A stretch of DNA of 64,000 nt from Aggregatilineales bacterium (GTDB taxonomy: Bacteria > Chloroflexota > Anaerolineae > Aggregatilineales > Phototrophicaceae): positions 372,001 to 436,000 of the forward strand of contig JAUQWZ010000011.1 of NCBI GenBank assembly GCA_030834905.1, given 5' to 3'. The position numbers and the translations under genes were made by a program. Under the pieces are notes generated by a model. The model was given only the letters and a program-made list of their open reading frames with translations, did not search any database and had not been told where the DNA came from. Positions 35,952 to 44,070 of this stretch are shown here, one piece after another; positions within the stretch are counted from its first letter, which is position 1; the number at the start of each line of letters is the position of its first letter.

Positions 35952-35952
35952 G

Positions 35953-36372
35953 TCAGCGCTCCTTCACGCGCGCCCAGGTGTTGGCGATGAAGCCCATGCC
36001 CGCCAGCCATTGCAGAGTGGCAGACACCACCAGCGTCCAGCCGATACCCGCATCGGGGTAAAGCGCGTGCAGCGGCTCGCCAACCGCCCGCAGCAGCAGC
36101 CCGGCGTTCAGGCAGAAGAAAACCGCCCATGCCAGCTTTTCATTGCCGCGCGGCTGCTCGCGCGAGAACTTGGGAAACATCCAGAACACGATGCCGATAA
36201 TTAGCTGCGTCACCCAGCCCACCATGAATAGATGCAGATAGACCGGATTCAGGGCGGTGAAACCGCTGGGCAGGTTCAGCACCGGGCGTGCCAGCACCAG
36301 TATTCCCATCAGCAGCGCCGCGACCAGATACAGCAGTCCAGCTTTGATAAACAAACGGGTGAGCAGGGGCAT
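35953..36372 (-). CDS. Four-helix membrane protein, paralogue 2 (haem-copper oxidase subunit I-like)
   Basis: This 139-residue protein has four helices with 'HLFMVGWVTQLIIGIVFWMF', then 'PKFSREQPRGNEKLAWAVF' and 'LNAGLLLRAVGE'. It is clearly related to the protein encoded one base downstream, so the pair arose by duplication and probably forms a heterodimer. The GGAC before its start is a weak ribosome-binding site. It lies between nirK and the DUF2249/cupin/NnrS-like genes. Confidence 0.6.
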   Translation of the reverse strand: MPLLTRLFIKAGLLYLVAALLMGILVLARPVLNLPSGFTALNPVYLHLFMVGWVTQLIIGIVFWMFPKFSREQPRGNEKLAWAVFFCLNAGLLLRAVGEPLHALYPDAGIGWTLVVSATLQWLAGMGFIANTWARVKER

Positions 36373-36433
36373 TCCGGCATGTCCTCAGTCTGAGGGGCAC
36401 AGCACGCGCCGTACCCCATCCTGAAAGTAATCA

Positions 36434-36503
36434 CCTCACCCCTGCCGCGCTTCGTTTAGCGTCCCCTCTCCCCGTCTTGCGTGGGAGAGGGGTTGGGGTG
36501 AGG
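36434..36503. repeat. Nested inverted repeat after nirK
   Basis: CCTCACCCC (36434-36442) pairs with GGGGTGAGG (36495-36503), and CCCCTCTCCC (36463-36472) with GGGAGAGGGG (36483-36492). This is a common type of GC-rich intergenic repeat. It could act as a terminator or mRNA end for the nirK transcript. Confidence 0.7.
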
Positions 36504-36513
36504 GGTGTATCCT

Positions 36514-37995
36514 CTAGTGTCCCGATCCCTCGGTGATCTGGTCACCGTGATAGATTTCGGGGTTCTCGTCGCCCTCGGCATACAGATAGCCCGCCAGACC
36601 GCGCTCCATCCGCGCCAGCGCATGATCGACCAGGATGTAGCGCCCTGGCACATCGAGCATGAACTCCACTACGGTTGCGCCGCCGGGCGGGACGGTGGTC
36701 GTCTGCACGTCGGTCAGAGGCTCGGAAGTCAGCGACGCCTGGCTGTACACCCGGTCGAAGATTTCGCCGATAACGTGGAAGGATGACGTTGCATTAGGAC
36801 CGCCGACGCCAAAGTAGATGCGGACGGTTTCGCCGACGTTGGCGTACAGCGCGTTTTCATCTGTCGTCAGCGCGTTTGCCGCGCCATTGAAGACGTAGTA
36901 TTCGGGGTCTTCGTCCAACATGGCGGCGTGGTCAAACGTCAGATGTCCCTGCGTGCCGTAAGGCTGCGCCGTGTACATATCGCCCTGCATCACGTAGAAC
37001 TCGCGGTCAACCGGCGGCAGCCCGCCTTCAGGCTCGACCAGGATCAAGCCGTACATACCGTTGGCGATATGATGGGCAACGCTCGGCGTGGCGCAGTGAT
37101 AGACGTACAGACCGGGAGCCAGCGCCTTAAACGAGAATGAGGTTTCGCCGCCGGGGTTGGTCTGGGTATAGACCGCGCCGCCGCCGGGTCCGTTGACCGC
37201 GTGCAGGTCAATCGAGTGCGGGTACAGGCTGCCGTCGGCAGTCGTCAGGCGCAGTTCGACGGTATCGCCTACCCGAACGCGCACAAACGGACCGGGAACC
37301 TGTCCGTCAAAGGTGAAATAGTCGTAGGTCGTGCCGTCGGCAAGCTGCCCGGTCACTTCCAGCGCGGTCAGGTGAACCTCAACGTTGGTCGGTTCGCGAT
37401 CTCCCAGCGGACCGGGCAGGTCTGACGGGTTGCGTACCACCGACACGGCATCGCTGACCGCTGGCGCGACGGTTGGCTGCGCGGCAACCTGTGCCACCTC
37501 GCCGCTGGACGCCATGTGATCATCCGAAGCAATCGCTTCGCCTTCAACGTGAACTGTACCCCACATGCCAATCTCGCGGTGACCGGGAACAGAGCAGAAG
37601 TAGACGTAATCGCCGGGCGCGGTTGGCGTAAATTCAATCACCGCCTCCTGATCCTGAAGTGTCAGCTCGCCGCTTGACACGCCAAATTCGGCAATCGTCA
37701 GGTCGTGCAGCACCGGATCGCCGTTGATGACGGTGATGCGCACCGTATCACCGACCTGCGCGTTCAGCGTCGGATTGATGACACCGTCAATATCGCCGCC
37801 AACCCCAATGAACGCCATCGCCGGGTTCTGCCCGATGATCGTCCGCAGGGTGTATTCAACTACCTGTCCGGGCGCTTCGGTTTCCTGAGCGCTGCTGACG
37901 TTGAAATCAATCCGAATGGGTAGCAGCGCGACAAACATGAGCATAAACGCGCCCAAGACGGCTGCAATCCAGTTAGGATTAAACGATTTGTGCAT
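36514..37995 (-). CDS. nirK: Copper nitrite reductase with an extra N-terminal cupredoxin domain
   Basis: This 493-residue exported enzyme reduces nitrite to NO outside the membrane. After a hydrophobic signal/anchor (about 9-38) comes an added cupredoxin domain (about 45-152) with type 1 ligands His97, Cys134, His139 and Met144. A Ser/Ala/Pro linker leads to the two-domain NirK core. Type 1 ligands are His260, Cys301, His309 and Met314. Type 2 ligands are His265, His300 and His458. The catalytic Asp263 and His407 are both present. The fused cupredoxin probably passes electrons to the type 1 copper. The ATG at 37995 lies inside the end of the ferredoxin gene behind GAGGGGAAAG. The 68 codons upstream in frame are read-through of other sequence. 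Confidence 0.93.
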   Translation of the reverse strand: MHKSFNPNWIAAVLGAFMLMFVALLPIRIDFNVSSAQETEAPGQVVEYTLRTIIGQNPAMAFIGVGGDIDGVINPTLNAQVGDTVRITVINGDPVLHDLTIAEFGVSSGELTLQDQEAVIEFTPTAPGDYVYFCSVPGHREIGMWGTVHVEGEAIASDDHMASSGEVAQVAAQPTVAPAVSDAVSVVRNPSDLPGPLGDREPTNVEVHLTALEVTGQLADGTTYDYFTFDGQVPGPFVRVRVGDTVELRLTTADGSLYPHSIDLHAVNGPGGGAVYTQTNPGGETSFSFKALAPGLYVYHCATPSVAHHIANGMYGLILVEPEGGLPPVDREFYVMQGDMYTAQPYGTQGHLTFDHAAMLDEDPEYYVFNGAANALTTDENALYANVGETVRIYFGVGGPNATSSFHVIGEIFDRVYSQASLTSEPLTDVQTTTVPPGGATVVEFMLDVPGRYILVDHALARMERGLAGYLYAEGDENPEIYHGDQITEGSGH

Positions 37996-38227
37996 TATCT
38001 TTCCCCTCGTTGGTTGAGTCTTTTTTGCAGATGAGATACGGTAGCTCGATAGCATCGTTCGGGCAAATACTTTCGCAGACGGCGCAGTAGACACACATCT
38101 CCGGGTGAACCAGCGCCGCTTTGCCGTGAATCTGTTCCAGCGCGTGAGTCGGGCAGGCGGCGACACATTTGCCGCAGCCATCACAGGCACCGGTATCAAT
38201 TCGTGGCAGCCAGATCGATTGGCTCAT
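37979..38227 (-). CDS. Small 2[4Fe-4S] ferredoxin
   Basis: This 82-residue protein has two cysteine clusters, CDGCGKCVAACP and CVYCAVCESICP, each with C-x2-C-x2-C-x3-C-P spacing for a [4Fe-4S] centre. It starts just downstream of the FNR-type promoter, with GGGAGA as ribosome-binding site, and overlaps nirK by 17 bases. A cytoplasmic ferredoxin leading an exported nitrite reductase is unusual. It may serve a membrane quinone or maturation step rather than NirK itself. Confidence 0.9.
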   Translation of the reverse strand: MSQSIWLPRIDTGACDGCGKCVAACPTHALEQIHGKAALVHPEMCVYCAVCESICPNDAIELPYLICKKDSTNEGKDNAQIV

Positions 38228-38263
38228 GATCGAATTCTCCCGTAACGTTTTTTACATGGTTAC

Positions 38264-38305
38264 AGGATACGGCAGCCAGCGGGGGCTGTCCTTGATTTAG
38301 ATCAA
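38264..38305 (-). promoter_or_regulatory. FNR/DNR box and class II promoter for ferredoxin-nirK
   Basis: TTGAT-TTAG-ATCAA (38292-38305) is a perfect FNR-type box. On the minus strand a -10 hexamer TATCCT occupies 38269-38264. Taking transcription to start at 38257, the box is centred at -41.5 and the -10 spans -12 to -7, the exact class II geometry. The start codon follows 30 bases later. The Crp/Fnr protein encoded immediately to the right is the obvious activator. Confidence 0.8.
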
Positions 38306-38315
38306 GTCGTGGCAG

Positions 38316-38996
38316 TTAAAGCGCGGCAATTGTGCGCAGCAGGTCTTCGCGCTCGATGATGATGCGGTGGCGGTCAAACCGGATAGCGCCGGTTTCTTCC
38401 AGCGTGCGCAGCGAACGGCTGACCGATTCGGGCGTGGTCGCCAGATACGACGCAATCGCCGCCCGCGTGACGCCGGGACCACTCAGCGCCGGGTCTTCCG
38501 ACTGTTTCAGCAGGAAACGCGCCAGCCGGATGCTGACCGAATACAGCGCCAGATCCTCAATCTGATGCACCAGCCCGCGCACCCGCCCTGCCAGCAGCCG
38601 GATAACGCGCAGCGCGACCTGCGGATTGGTCGCCAGCAGGTGATGCAGGTCGTTCGTCGGCAGCAGCCACAGGCTGACGTTGGTGAGCGCGGCGGCGTTG
38701 GCGGGGTTGCTGCCGCCGTCCAGCGCGGCAATGTCGTTAAAGGTGTTGCCCTCGCCCAGAAAGTGCAGGATATGTTCCTCGCCTTCAGGATTGAGCTTGA
38801 ATATCTTCACCCGCCCCTGCTCGACCAGCCACATTCCAGCGGCGTCGTCCCCTTCGCTGAAGATGATCTGATCGGCGTCGAAGGCGCGCGGCTGCACCTG
38901 CTGTCTGAGTGTGTCCAGCGATAGGGGGTCAAGATTCTCAAAGTACGGCAGCGCCAGCAAATACTGGCTCAGCCGATCCGGTTTCATTTCGCGCAT
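38316..38996 (-). CDS. Crp/Fnr-family regulator, DNR/NnrR-like
   Basis: This 226-residue protein has a cyclic-nucleotide-binding-fold domain (about 15-135), a long dimer helix and a C-terminal winged helix. The recognition helix 'TTPESVSRSLRTLEE' has the Glu-x2-Ser-Arg pattern that reads TTGAT half-sites. It contains no cysteine at all, so it cannot hold the FNR iron-sulfur cluster. An NO- or haem-responsive DNR/NnrR-like sensor is more likely. The ATG at 38996 is chosen over an upstream one at 39041, whose codons are not family-like. The perfect box at 38292 is 11 bases beyond its stop. Confidence 0.88.
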   Translation of the reverse strand: MREMKPDRLSQYLLALPYFENLDPLSLDTLRQQVQPRAFDADQIIFSEGDDAAGMWLVEQGRVKIFKLNPEGEEHILHFLGEGNTFNDIAALDGGSNPANAAALTNVSLWLLPTNDLHHLLATNPQVALRVIRLLAGRVRGLVHQIEDLALYSVSIRLARFLLKQSEDPALSGPGVTRAAIASYLATTPESVSRSLRTLEETGAIRFDRHRIIIEREDLLRTIAAL

Positions 38997-39096
38997 GGTA
39001 TCGCCATTTGTCCGCCAGGAAGCCGGAGGATCGTGGCACAAACGGCGGCAGTCGGCAAGGGTGGAAGCGCATCGGGTGTGGGGAATATTGTGAATC

Positions 39097-39122
39097 TAGG
39101 GGCGACTCATGAGTCGCCCCTA
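39097..39122. repeat. Perfect 26-base palindrome, GGGC type
   Basis: TAGGGGCGACTCA and its exact reverse complement abut without a spacer, followed by a partial copy (GTCGCCCCTAC, 39125-39135). It lies in the divergent gap between the Crp/Fnr gene and the U32 gene and belongs with the copies at 8063 and 43964. Confidence 0.8.
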
Positions 39123-39270
39123 CCGTCGCCCCTACCCTGACCACGATTTTCACCAATCTCAGCGCATCCGGGGCTTGGAGATTCGCGCCCTGCTGTGTGA
39201 TAATGCTCTATCAAGGTACGCCTCCGCCGCATTCGTTCAAAGCCCCGCCAATAGTGAAACTAGTTGGAAC

Positions 39271-41781
39271 ATGCCTACTAAACCCGAGATCATGAGTCCT
39301 GCCGGATACTGGCACCAGCTCAACGCCGCCGTCGAGGCGGGCGCCGATGCCGTCTACTTTGGACTCAAGCACTTTTCCGCCCGCGCCAAAGTCGGCTTTA
39401 CCCTCGCCGAACTGCCGGAAGTCATGCAGACGCTCCACCGGCGCGGGGTCAAGGGGTATGTCACCTTCAACACGCTCATCTTTGACCACGAACTGCGTGA
39501 AGCGGTTAAAACTATTGAGCAGATCGCCAGTGCCGGAGCCGATTCGCTGATCGTCCAGGATGTTGGCATGGCGCAGCTCGCGCATCAAATCGCCCCGACG
39601 GTCAACATTCACGGCAGCACCCAGATGAGCATCACCAGCGCCGAAGGGGTGGCGCTGGCGCAGCGCTTCGGCGTGAGCCGGGTCGTGCTGGCGCGCGAAC
39701 TCTCTCTTAAGGAAATCCGCGCTATCCGCCAGCAGACCGACTGCGAACTGGAAATATTTGTTCACGGGGCGCTGTGCGTCTCGTACTCCGGTCAATGTTT
39801 CTCGTCCGAGGCGTGGGGCGGGCGCAGCGCCAACCGGGGACAGTGCGCCCAGGCGTGCCGCCTGCCTTATGAACTGATGGTGGACGACGTGCTCAAGCCG
39901 CTGGGCGACGCCCGCTACCTGCTGTCGCCGGGCGATCTATTCGCCCTGCACCAGCTTCCCGAAATCCTCGACATTGGCATCTCGACCCTCAAGATTGAGG
40001 GACGCTATAAAGATGAAAACTACGTCGCCCTGACGACCAGCGCCTACCGCCGGGCGGTGGATGCCGCCTGGGAACAGCGACTGAGTCCGGTCACGCCGCA
40101 GGATGAGATCGCTCTGGAGCAGGTCTATTCGCGCGGTTTGGGACCCTTCTTTCTGACCGGAACCGATCATCAGGCGGTAGTTGGCGGACGCTCGCCTCGC
40201 CACCGGGGAGTCCTGTTCGGCAGGGTGCAGCAGGTCTTCAGGGATCGCGTCGTCATCGAGCCAACCGCCGTTCACGACACCGCCCCGCTGAAACCCGGCG
40301 ACGGCATCGTCTTCGACGCCGCCGACTGGCGCAGCCCGGAAGCCGAGGAAGAAGGCGGTCATCTGTACCAGGTTGTCCCCGCTGGCAAGCGGCTGGAACT
40401 GCGCTTTGGCAACCGCGAGATCAACTTTGACCGCATCCGTCGGGGCGACTGGGTGTGGCGCACCCACGACGCCAACACCGACCGGGCGGCGGCGGTGTTC
40501 ACTCACGCCAGCGCCCCTGTCAGCCGGCAGCCGGTCAGCATCCATGTCGTCGCTGGCGAAGGGCAGCCGCTTGAGCTTCACTGGCAGTTGGCAAGCCAGC
40601 CGGAAATCAGCGTCCGCGTGGTATCCGATGATCCTCTCGTCCGCGCCAACAGCCGCAGCCTCGACGCCGACTATCTGCGCCAGCAGTTGGGGCGGCTGGG
40701 GAACACCGCCTACCGTCTGGAAGGGCTGACCGCGGACATCAGCGGCGAGCCGTTCGTCCCCAGTTCGCTGCTCAACCGGCTGCGGCAGGCGGCGGTTGAA
40801 CGGCTCATCAGCCTTCAGGAACGGATCGAACCGGTCACCCGCGATCCGATCACCGCGCTGGAGAGCGCCCTGTCGGCAATTGAACGCCAGCCGCTGGCAG
40901 CCGACGATTCGCCAGTCCAACTGCATCTGCTGGTGCGCGCGCCGGAACAGCTTGCAGCGGCGCTTCAGGCGAAGCCTGCCAGTATCACCCTGGATTATCT
41001 CGATCTGTACGGCTTGCGCCCCGCCGTCGAGCAAATTCGGGCGGCGGGCATCACCCCGCGCGTCGCCAGCCCGCGCGTGCTCAAGCCGCAGGAGCAGCGC
41101 GTCGTCAATTTCCTGCTCCGGCTGGACTGCCAGATTGTGGCGCGATCCGGCGGCTTGGTCGAAGCGCTGCAAGGTCGCCACCAGCACCCGCTGATCGGTG
41201 ATTTCAGCCTCAACGTCGCCAACCAGCTTTCAGCCGATACCTATTTCAAGCTGGGCGTGGAGAAAATCACCCCCACCCACGACCTGAACGCCGATCAGAT
41301 CAGCCGTCTGGCGCAGGCGGTCGGCGGCGGCGCGTTTGAGGTCATCGCCTACCATCACCTGCCCGTCTTCCACACCGAACACTGCGTCTTCTGCCGCTTC
41401 CTGTCGAACGGGACGAGCTATCTGGACTGCGGTCATCCGTGTGAAAAGCACAAGGTCGCGCTGCGCGATATTCAGGGGCGCAGCCATCCGGTGATGGCGG
41501 ATGTAGGCTGCCGGAATACCGTCTTTGGGGCGGAAGCGCAGGTCGCCAGCCACCACCTCGATCAGATGCTCCACAGCGGCATTCGCCATTTCCGGCTGGA
41601 GTTCGTCCACGAGTCAGCCGAGGCAGTGGGGCAGATTTCAGCCGCCTTCGCCGATTACTTCGCCGGGGCGCTGGACGCGGCTCAACTGGATCAGCGGCTG
41701 CAAAAGCTGGTGCCGCAGGGCACAACTGAAGGCTCGTGGTTTGTCCCCGACGATTACCTCAAAGTGCCCGTCATGCGATAA
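39271..41781 (+). CDS. U32-family protein (RlhA/TrhP-like, RNA hydroxylation type)
   Basis: This 836-residue protein starts at the ATG at 39271. The longer frame from 39109 would begin inside the palindrome. The U32 core shows 'MSPAGYWHQLNAAVEAGADA', 'FGLKHFSARAKVGFT', 'VHGALCVSYSGQCFSSE' and four conserved cysteines (169, 176, 192, 196) that bind an iron-sulfur cluster in relatives. A central DUF3656-like region and a C-terminal 'HTEHCVFCRFLSNG' with further cysteines follow. E. coli relatives hydroxylate 23S rRNA cytidine (RlhA) or tRNA uridine (TrhP) using prephenate. Older annotations call them peptidases or collagenases. The target here is inferred only. Confidence 0.85.
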   Translation: MPTKPEIMSPAGYWHQLNAAVEAGADAVYFGLKHFSARAKVGFTLAELPEVMQTLHRRGVKGYVTFNTLIFDHELREAVKTIEQIASAGADSLIVQDVGMAQLAHQIAPTVNIHGSTQMSITSAEGVALAQRFGVSRVVLARELSLKEIRAIRQQTDCELEIFVHGALCVSYSGQCFSSEAWGGRSANRGQCAQACRLPYELMVDDVLKPLGDARYLLSPGDLFALHQLPEILDIGISTLKIEGRYKDENYVALTTSAYRRAVDAAWEQRLSPVTPQDEIALEQVYSRGLGPFFLTGTDHQAVVGGRSPRHRGVLFGRVQQVFRDRVVIEPTAVHDTAPLKPGDGIVFDAADWRSPEAEEEGGHLYQVVPAGKRLELRFGNREINFDRIRRGDWVWRTHDANTDRAAAVFTHASAPVSRQPVSIHVVAGEGQPLELHWQLASQPEISVRVVSDDPLVRANSRSLDADYLRQQLGRLGNTAYRLEGLTADISGEPFVPSSLLNRLRQAAVERLISLQERIEPVTRDPITALESALSAIERQPLAADDSPVQLHLLVRAPEQLAAALQAKPASITLDYLDLYGLRPAVEQIRAAGITPRVASPRVLKPQEQRVVNFLLRLDCQIVARSGGLVEALQGRHQHPLIGDFSLNVANQLSADTYFKLGVEKITPTHDLNADQISRLAQAVGGGAFEVIAYHHLPVFHTEHCVFCRFLSNGTSYLDCGHPCEKHKVALRDIQGRSHPVMADVGCRNTVFGAEAQVASHHLDQMLHSGIRHFRLEFVHESAEAVGQISAAFADYFAGALDAAQLDQRLQKLVPQGTTEGSWFVPDDYLKVPVMR

Positions 41782-41985
41782 TCTGGCGTCTTCGTTCCAG
41801 CCATACTTGCGTTTCAACGCGCATTTCGGGAAAAATTTATGTTTTTCACAATTGTAATGATTTGCTACACGCGGCAAATGAATCGTTACATTTCCCCTTA
41901 TTTACACCAGCTAGTCATCGTGTTGTAGCCAACAGTACCACTGAAGTTTCGCCCCCTGTTCTCTAGTCTCAACTCTAGCTTTCTT

Positions 41986-41991
41986 TATAAT
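41986..41991 (+). promoter_or_regulatory. Probable -10 element of the secreted multidomain protein gene
   Basis: TATAAT lies 38 bases before the ATG at 42029. No good -35 is found at 17 bases. AGAGGA precedes the start. The rest of the 247-base gap is unusually A+T-rich and holds no recognised feature. Confidence 0.4.
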
Positions 41992-42028
41992 ACTATTATC
42001 GATAGGCTTTCATTGCGGAAAGAGGATT

Positions 42029-43930
42029 ATGAAAGTGCTGCCACAACTTTTTTCGAATGCTCGCTCTTACCTATTCCGAACCGCCATGCTTATGGCGCTT
42101 ATCGGGCTGTTCATATCGCCATCACTGATCAGCGCCGCGGTTGGCGGCGGCTCAAATGCCACTCCGATTCCGGTTATTAATGGGCAAACTACGGCAACAT
42201 ATTATCCATCCCCCATCGATCTGTCCGCAGCCGGTATCAGCGGCGTCGTAACCAACGTGACTGTAACGCTGTCTGGAATCAACCACTCGCGACCGGATGA
42301 CTTCGACATTGTGCTGGTGGGACCGAACAGCGTGGGCGGTCTTGCGTCAGTCCTGCTGATGTCAGATGCAGGTGGCGGCACCGCTATCAGCGGCGTCAAT
42401 CTGACGTTTGCAGACGGCGCGCCCTCAGGCGCATTGCCAGATTCAACGCAGATCAGCTCTGGCACCTACATACCCACAAATTATGACAGCGCGCAAATAG
42501 AGGATGCTGGCGATCCGTTTATCGCCGCAGTACCCGGCGCGCCGCGCAGCCTTGCCCTATCCGCTTTCAACGGCGCAAATCCGAATACCACCTGGAATCT
42601 GTATGTCCATGACGACCGCAGCCTGGGGTCGGTAGGTGGTATTGATGGCGGCTGGAGCATCAGCATCACGACCAACGATTCGCCGGTCGCCGGTGATGAT
42701 GCCGCGACCACCGATGAAAACAACGCCGTCACCATTGCGGTGCTGGCTAACGACTCCGACGCCGAACTGGAAGCCCTCACGCCGTCGCTGGTCGCCAACG
42801 CCGCCAACGGGAATGCTGTTCTCAACGTCGATAACACCTTCACTTATACGCCCAATGCCGGGTTCGACGGCACCGACAGCTTCACCTATCGGGTGACTGA
42901 CGGCTCCTCGTTCAGTAACACCGCCACCGTGACCATCACCGTCAACGCCGTCAACGGCGCGCCAAGCGTCAACGCGGGCGCTGATCTCAGCGCGACGGTG
43001 GGCGTCGTCGTCAACGTGGCTGCCACCTACACCGATCCGGATGTGGGCGATACCCACACAGCCACCATTAACTGGGGCGACGGCACAATCGACAGCCCGG
43101 CAGCAGCAGGCGGCGCAGTCAACGGCAGCCACGCCTACGCGGCGGCTGGCACTTATACCGTAACCGTCACCGTGACCGACAACACAGCGGCATCGGGCAG
43201 CGATATCCTGATCGCCACCATCACCGATGTCGGCGCGCCAACCGCGACCGCGCCAGCGCCAGGGGTTACGCCAACGGCAGCGCCATTCGTGCAGCCAACG
43301 GCGACCACGCTGCCGCTGCTGACGGACTACAACGGCGTCACCATTGACGACGCCATGCGCGCCGACGTGCCGCTGGAAATCCGCTACGGCATCTTCGCCC
43401 GCCTGATCGTGCGCAACGGCAGCTACATCCGCCATACCAACTCTGGCATGATCGGTCATCCGGGGCTGCTCAATCTCGATGTCCGCCACGCCGTCGATAT
43501 CACGACGGTGCCCGGTCTGGACATGAGCGCGGGCGTGCGCCTGTGCTTCAACGGCAGAGGGACGGTCTTCTTCCTGGACGCCGCTGGCGCGCCGCGCACA
43601 CCGGTGGAAATCGGCAGCACCTATGAAGATGGTCGTACCTGTGTCTACATCTACACCACCGGTACGGTGGTCGTGACCCGCAACGGCGTCACCGAACCCG
43701 AGCCGACACCGGCAGCCGAAACGCTGGCGACATGCGAAATCGTGACCGTCTATAATCTGAACCTGCGCTCCGAGCCTTCGCTCGACAGCACAGTGCTGAC
43801 GATTATTCCTGACGGCGTCACCCTCAACCCGGTTGGCAGCGCCGACGGCTGGTATCACGTAACCTACCAGGAGTTGGACGGCTGGGTCGCGGCAGAGTTC
43901 GTAACACCCGGCGACGGCTGCACCGCCTAG
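42029..43930 (+). CDS. Secreted multidomain protein: P-domain, cadherin-like, PKD and SH3 domains
   Basis: This 633-residue protein has a signal peptide (about 1-36). Residues about 40-212 resemble the proprotein-convertase P-domain ('VTVTLSGINHSRPDDFDIVL', 'WNLYVHDDRSLGSVGGIDGG'). Residues about 215-310 are a tandem cadherin-like repeat ('VLANDSDAELEALTPSLV', 'TDSFTYRVTDG'). Residues about 312-405 are a PKD domain ('TINWGDGTIDSP', 'GTYTVTVTVTDN'). After a Thr/Pro linker and a module of unknown fold, a bacterial SH3 domain ends the protein ('YNLNLRSEPSLDSTVLTIIP'). No catalytic domain is seen. It is probably an adhesive or cell-wall-binding surface protein. Confidence 0.8.
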   Translation: MKVLPQLFSNARSYLFRTAMLMALIGLFISPSLISAAVGGGSNATPIPVINGQTTATYYPSPIDLSAAGISGVVTNVTVTLSGINHSRPDDFDIVLVGPNSVGGLASVLLMSDAGGGTAISGVNLTFADGAPSGALPDSTQISSGTYIPTNYDSAQIEDAGDPFIAAVPGAPRSLALSAFNGANPNTTWNLYVHDDRSLGSVGGIDGGWSISITTNDSPVAGDDAATTDENNAVTIAVLANDSDAELEALTPSLVANAANGNAVLNVDNTFTYTPNAGFDGTDSFTYRVTDGSSFSNTATVTITVNAVNGAPSVNAGADLSATVGVVVNVAATYTDPDVGDTHTATINWGDGTIDSPAAAGGAVNGSHAYAAAGTYTVTVTVTDNTAASGSDILIATITDVGAPTATAPAPGVTPTAAPFVQPTATTLPLLTDYNGVTIDDAMRADVPLEIRYGIFARLIVRNGSYIRHTNSGMIGHPGLLNLDVRHAVDITTVPGLDMSAGVRLCFNGRGTVFFLDAAGAPRTPVEIGSTYEDGRTCVYIYTTGTVVVTRNGVTEPEPTPAAETLATCEIVTVYNLNLRSEPSLDSTVLTIIPDGVTLNPVGSADGWYHVTYQELDGWVAAEFVTPGDGCTA

Positions 43931-43963
43931 CGGCGATCTGAATATTCGGAACCAGTCTTGTAG

Positions 43964-43984
43964 GGGCGAGGCGCTGCCTCGCCC
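43964..43984. repeat. GGGC-type palindrome after the secreted protein gene
   Basis: GGGCGAGGC-GCT-GCCTCGCCC is preceded by TGTAG, as at 8063 and 39097. It lies between the gene end and the terminator. Confidence 0.7.
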
Positions 43985-44013
43985 TTTCCAGATACCCGCT
44001 ATTCACCCGATCA

Positions 44014-44052
44014 AAAAAGCGGCGGCAGGGATTATTCCTGCCGCCGCTTTTT
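44014..44052. terminator. Strong bidirectional intrinsic terminator
   Basis: AAAAAGCGGCGGCAGG (44014-44029) and its exact reverse complement ending TTTTT (44037-44052) form a perfect 16-base stem with a 7-base loop. The A-run and T-run serve both strands. It closes the secreted protein gene (+) and the whole exopolysaccharide locus (-). Confidence 0.95.
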
Positions 44053-44070
44053 GCGCAGTGAAACGCTGGC

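Noticed and set aside
37996..38199. 68-residue N-terminal extension of NirK
   Set aside because: It is an out-of-frame reading of the ferredoxin gene. The signal/anchor helix begins only after the Met at 37995.
39109..39270. N-terminal extension of the U32 protein
   Set aside because: These codons begin inside a palindromic repeat and bear no resemblance to U32 proteins. The ATG at 39271 begins the conserved MSPAGYW region.
42557..43858. 433-codon minus-strand frame opposite the secreted multidomain protein
   Set aside because: It is rich in Gly/Val/Asp/His repeats created by the opposite codons. The plus-strand product has recognisable domains and a signal peptide.
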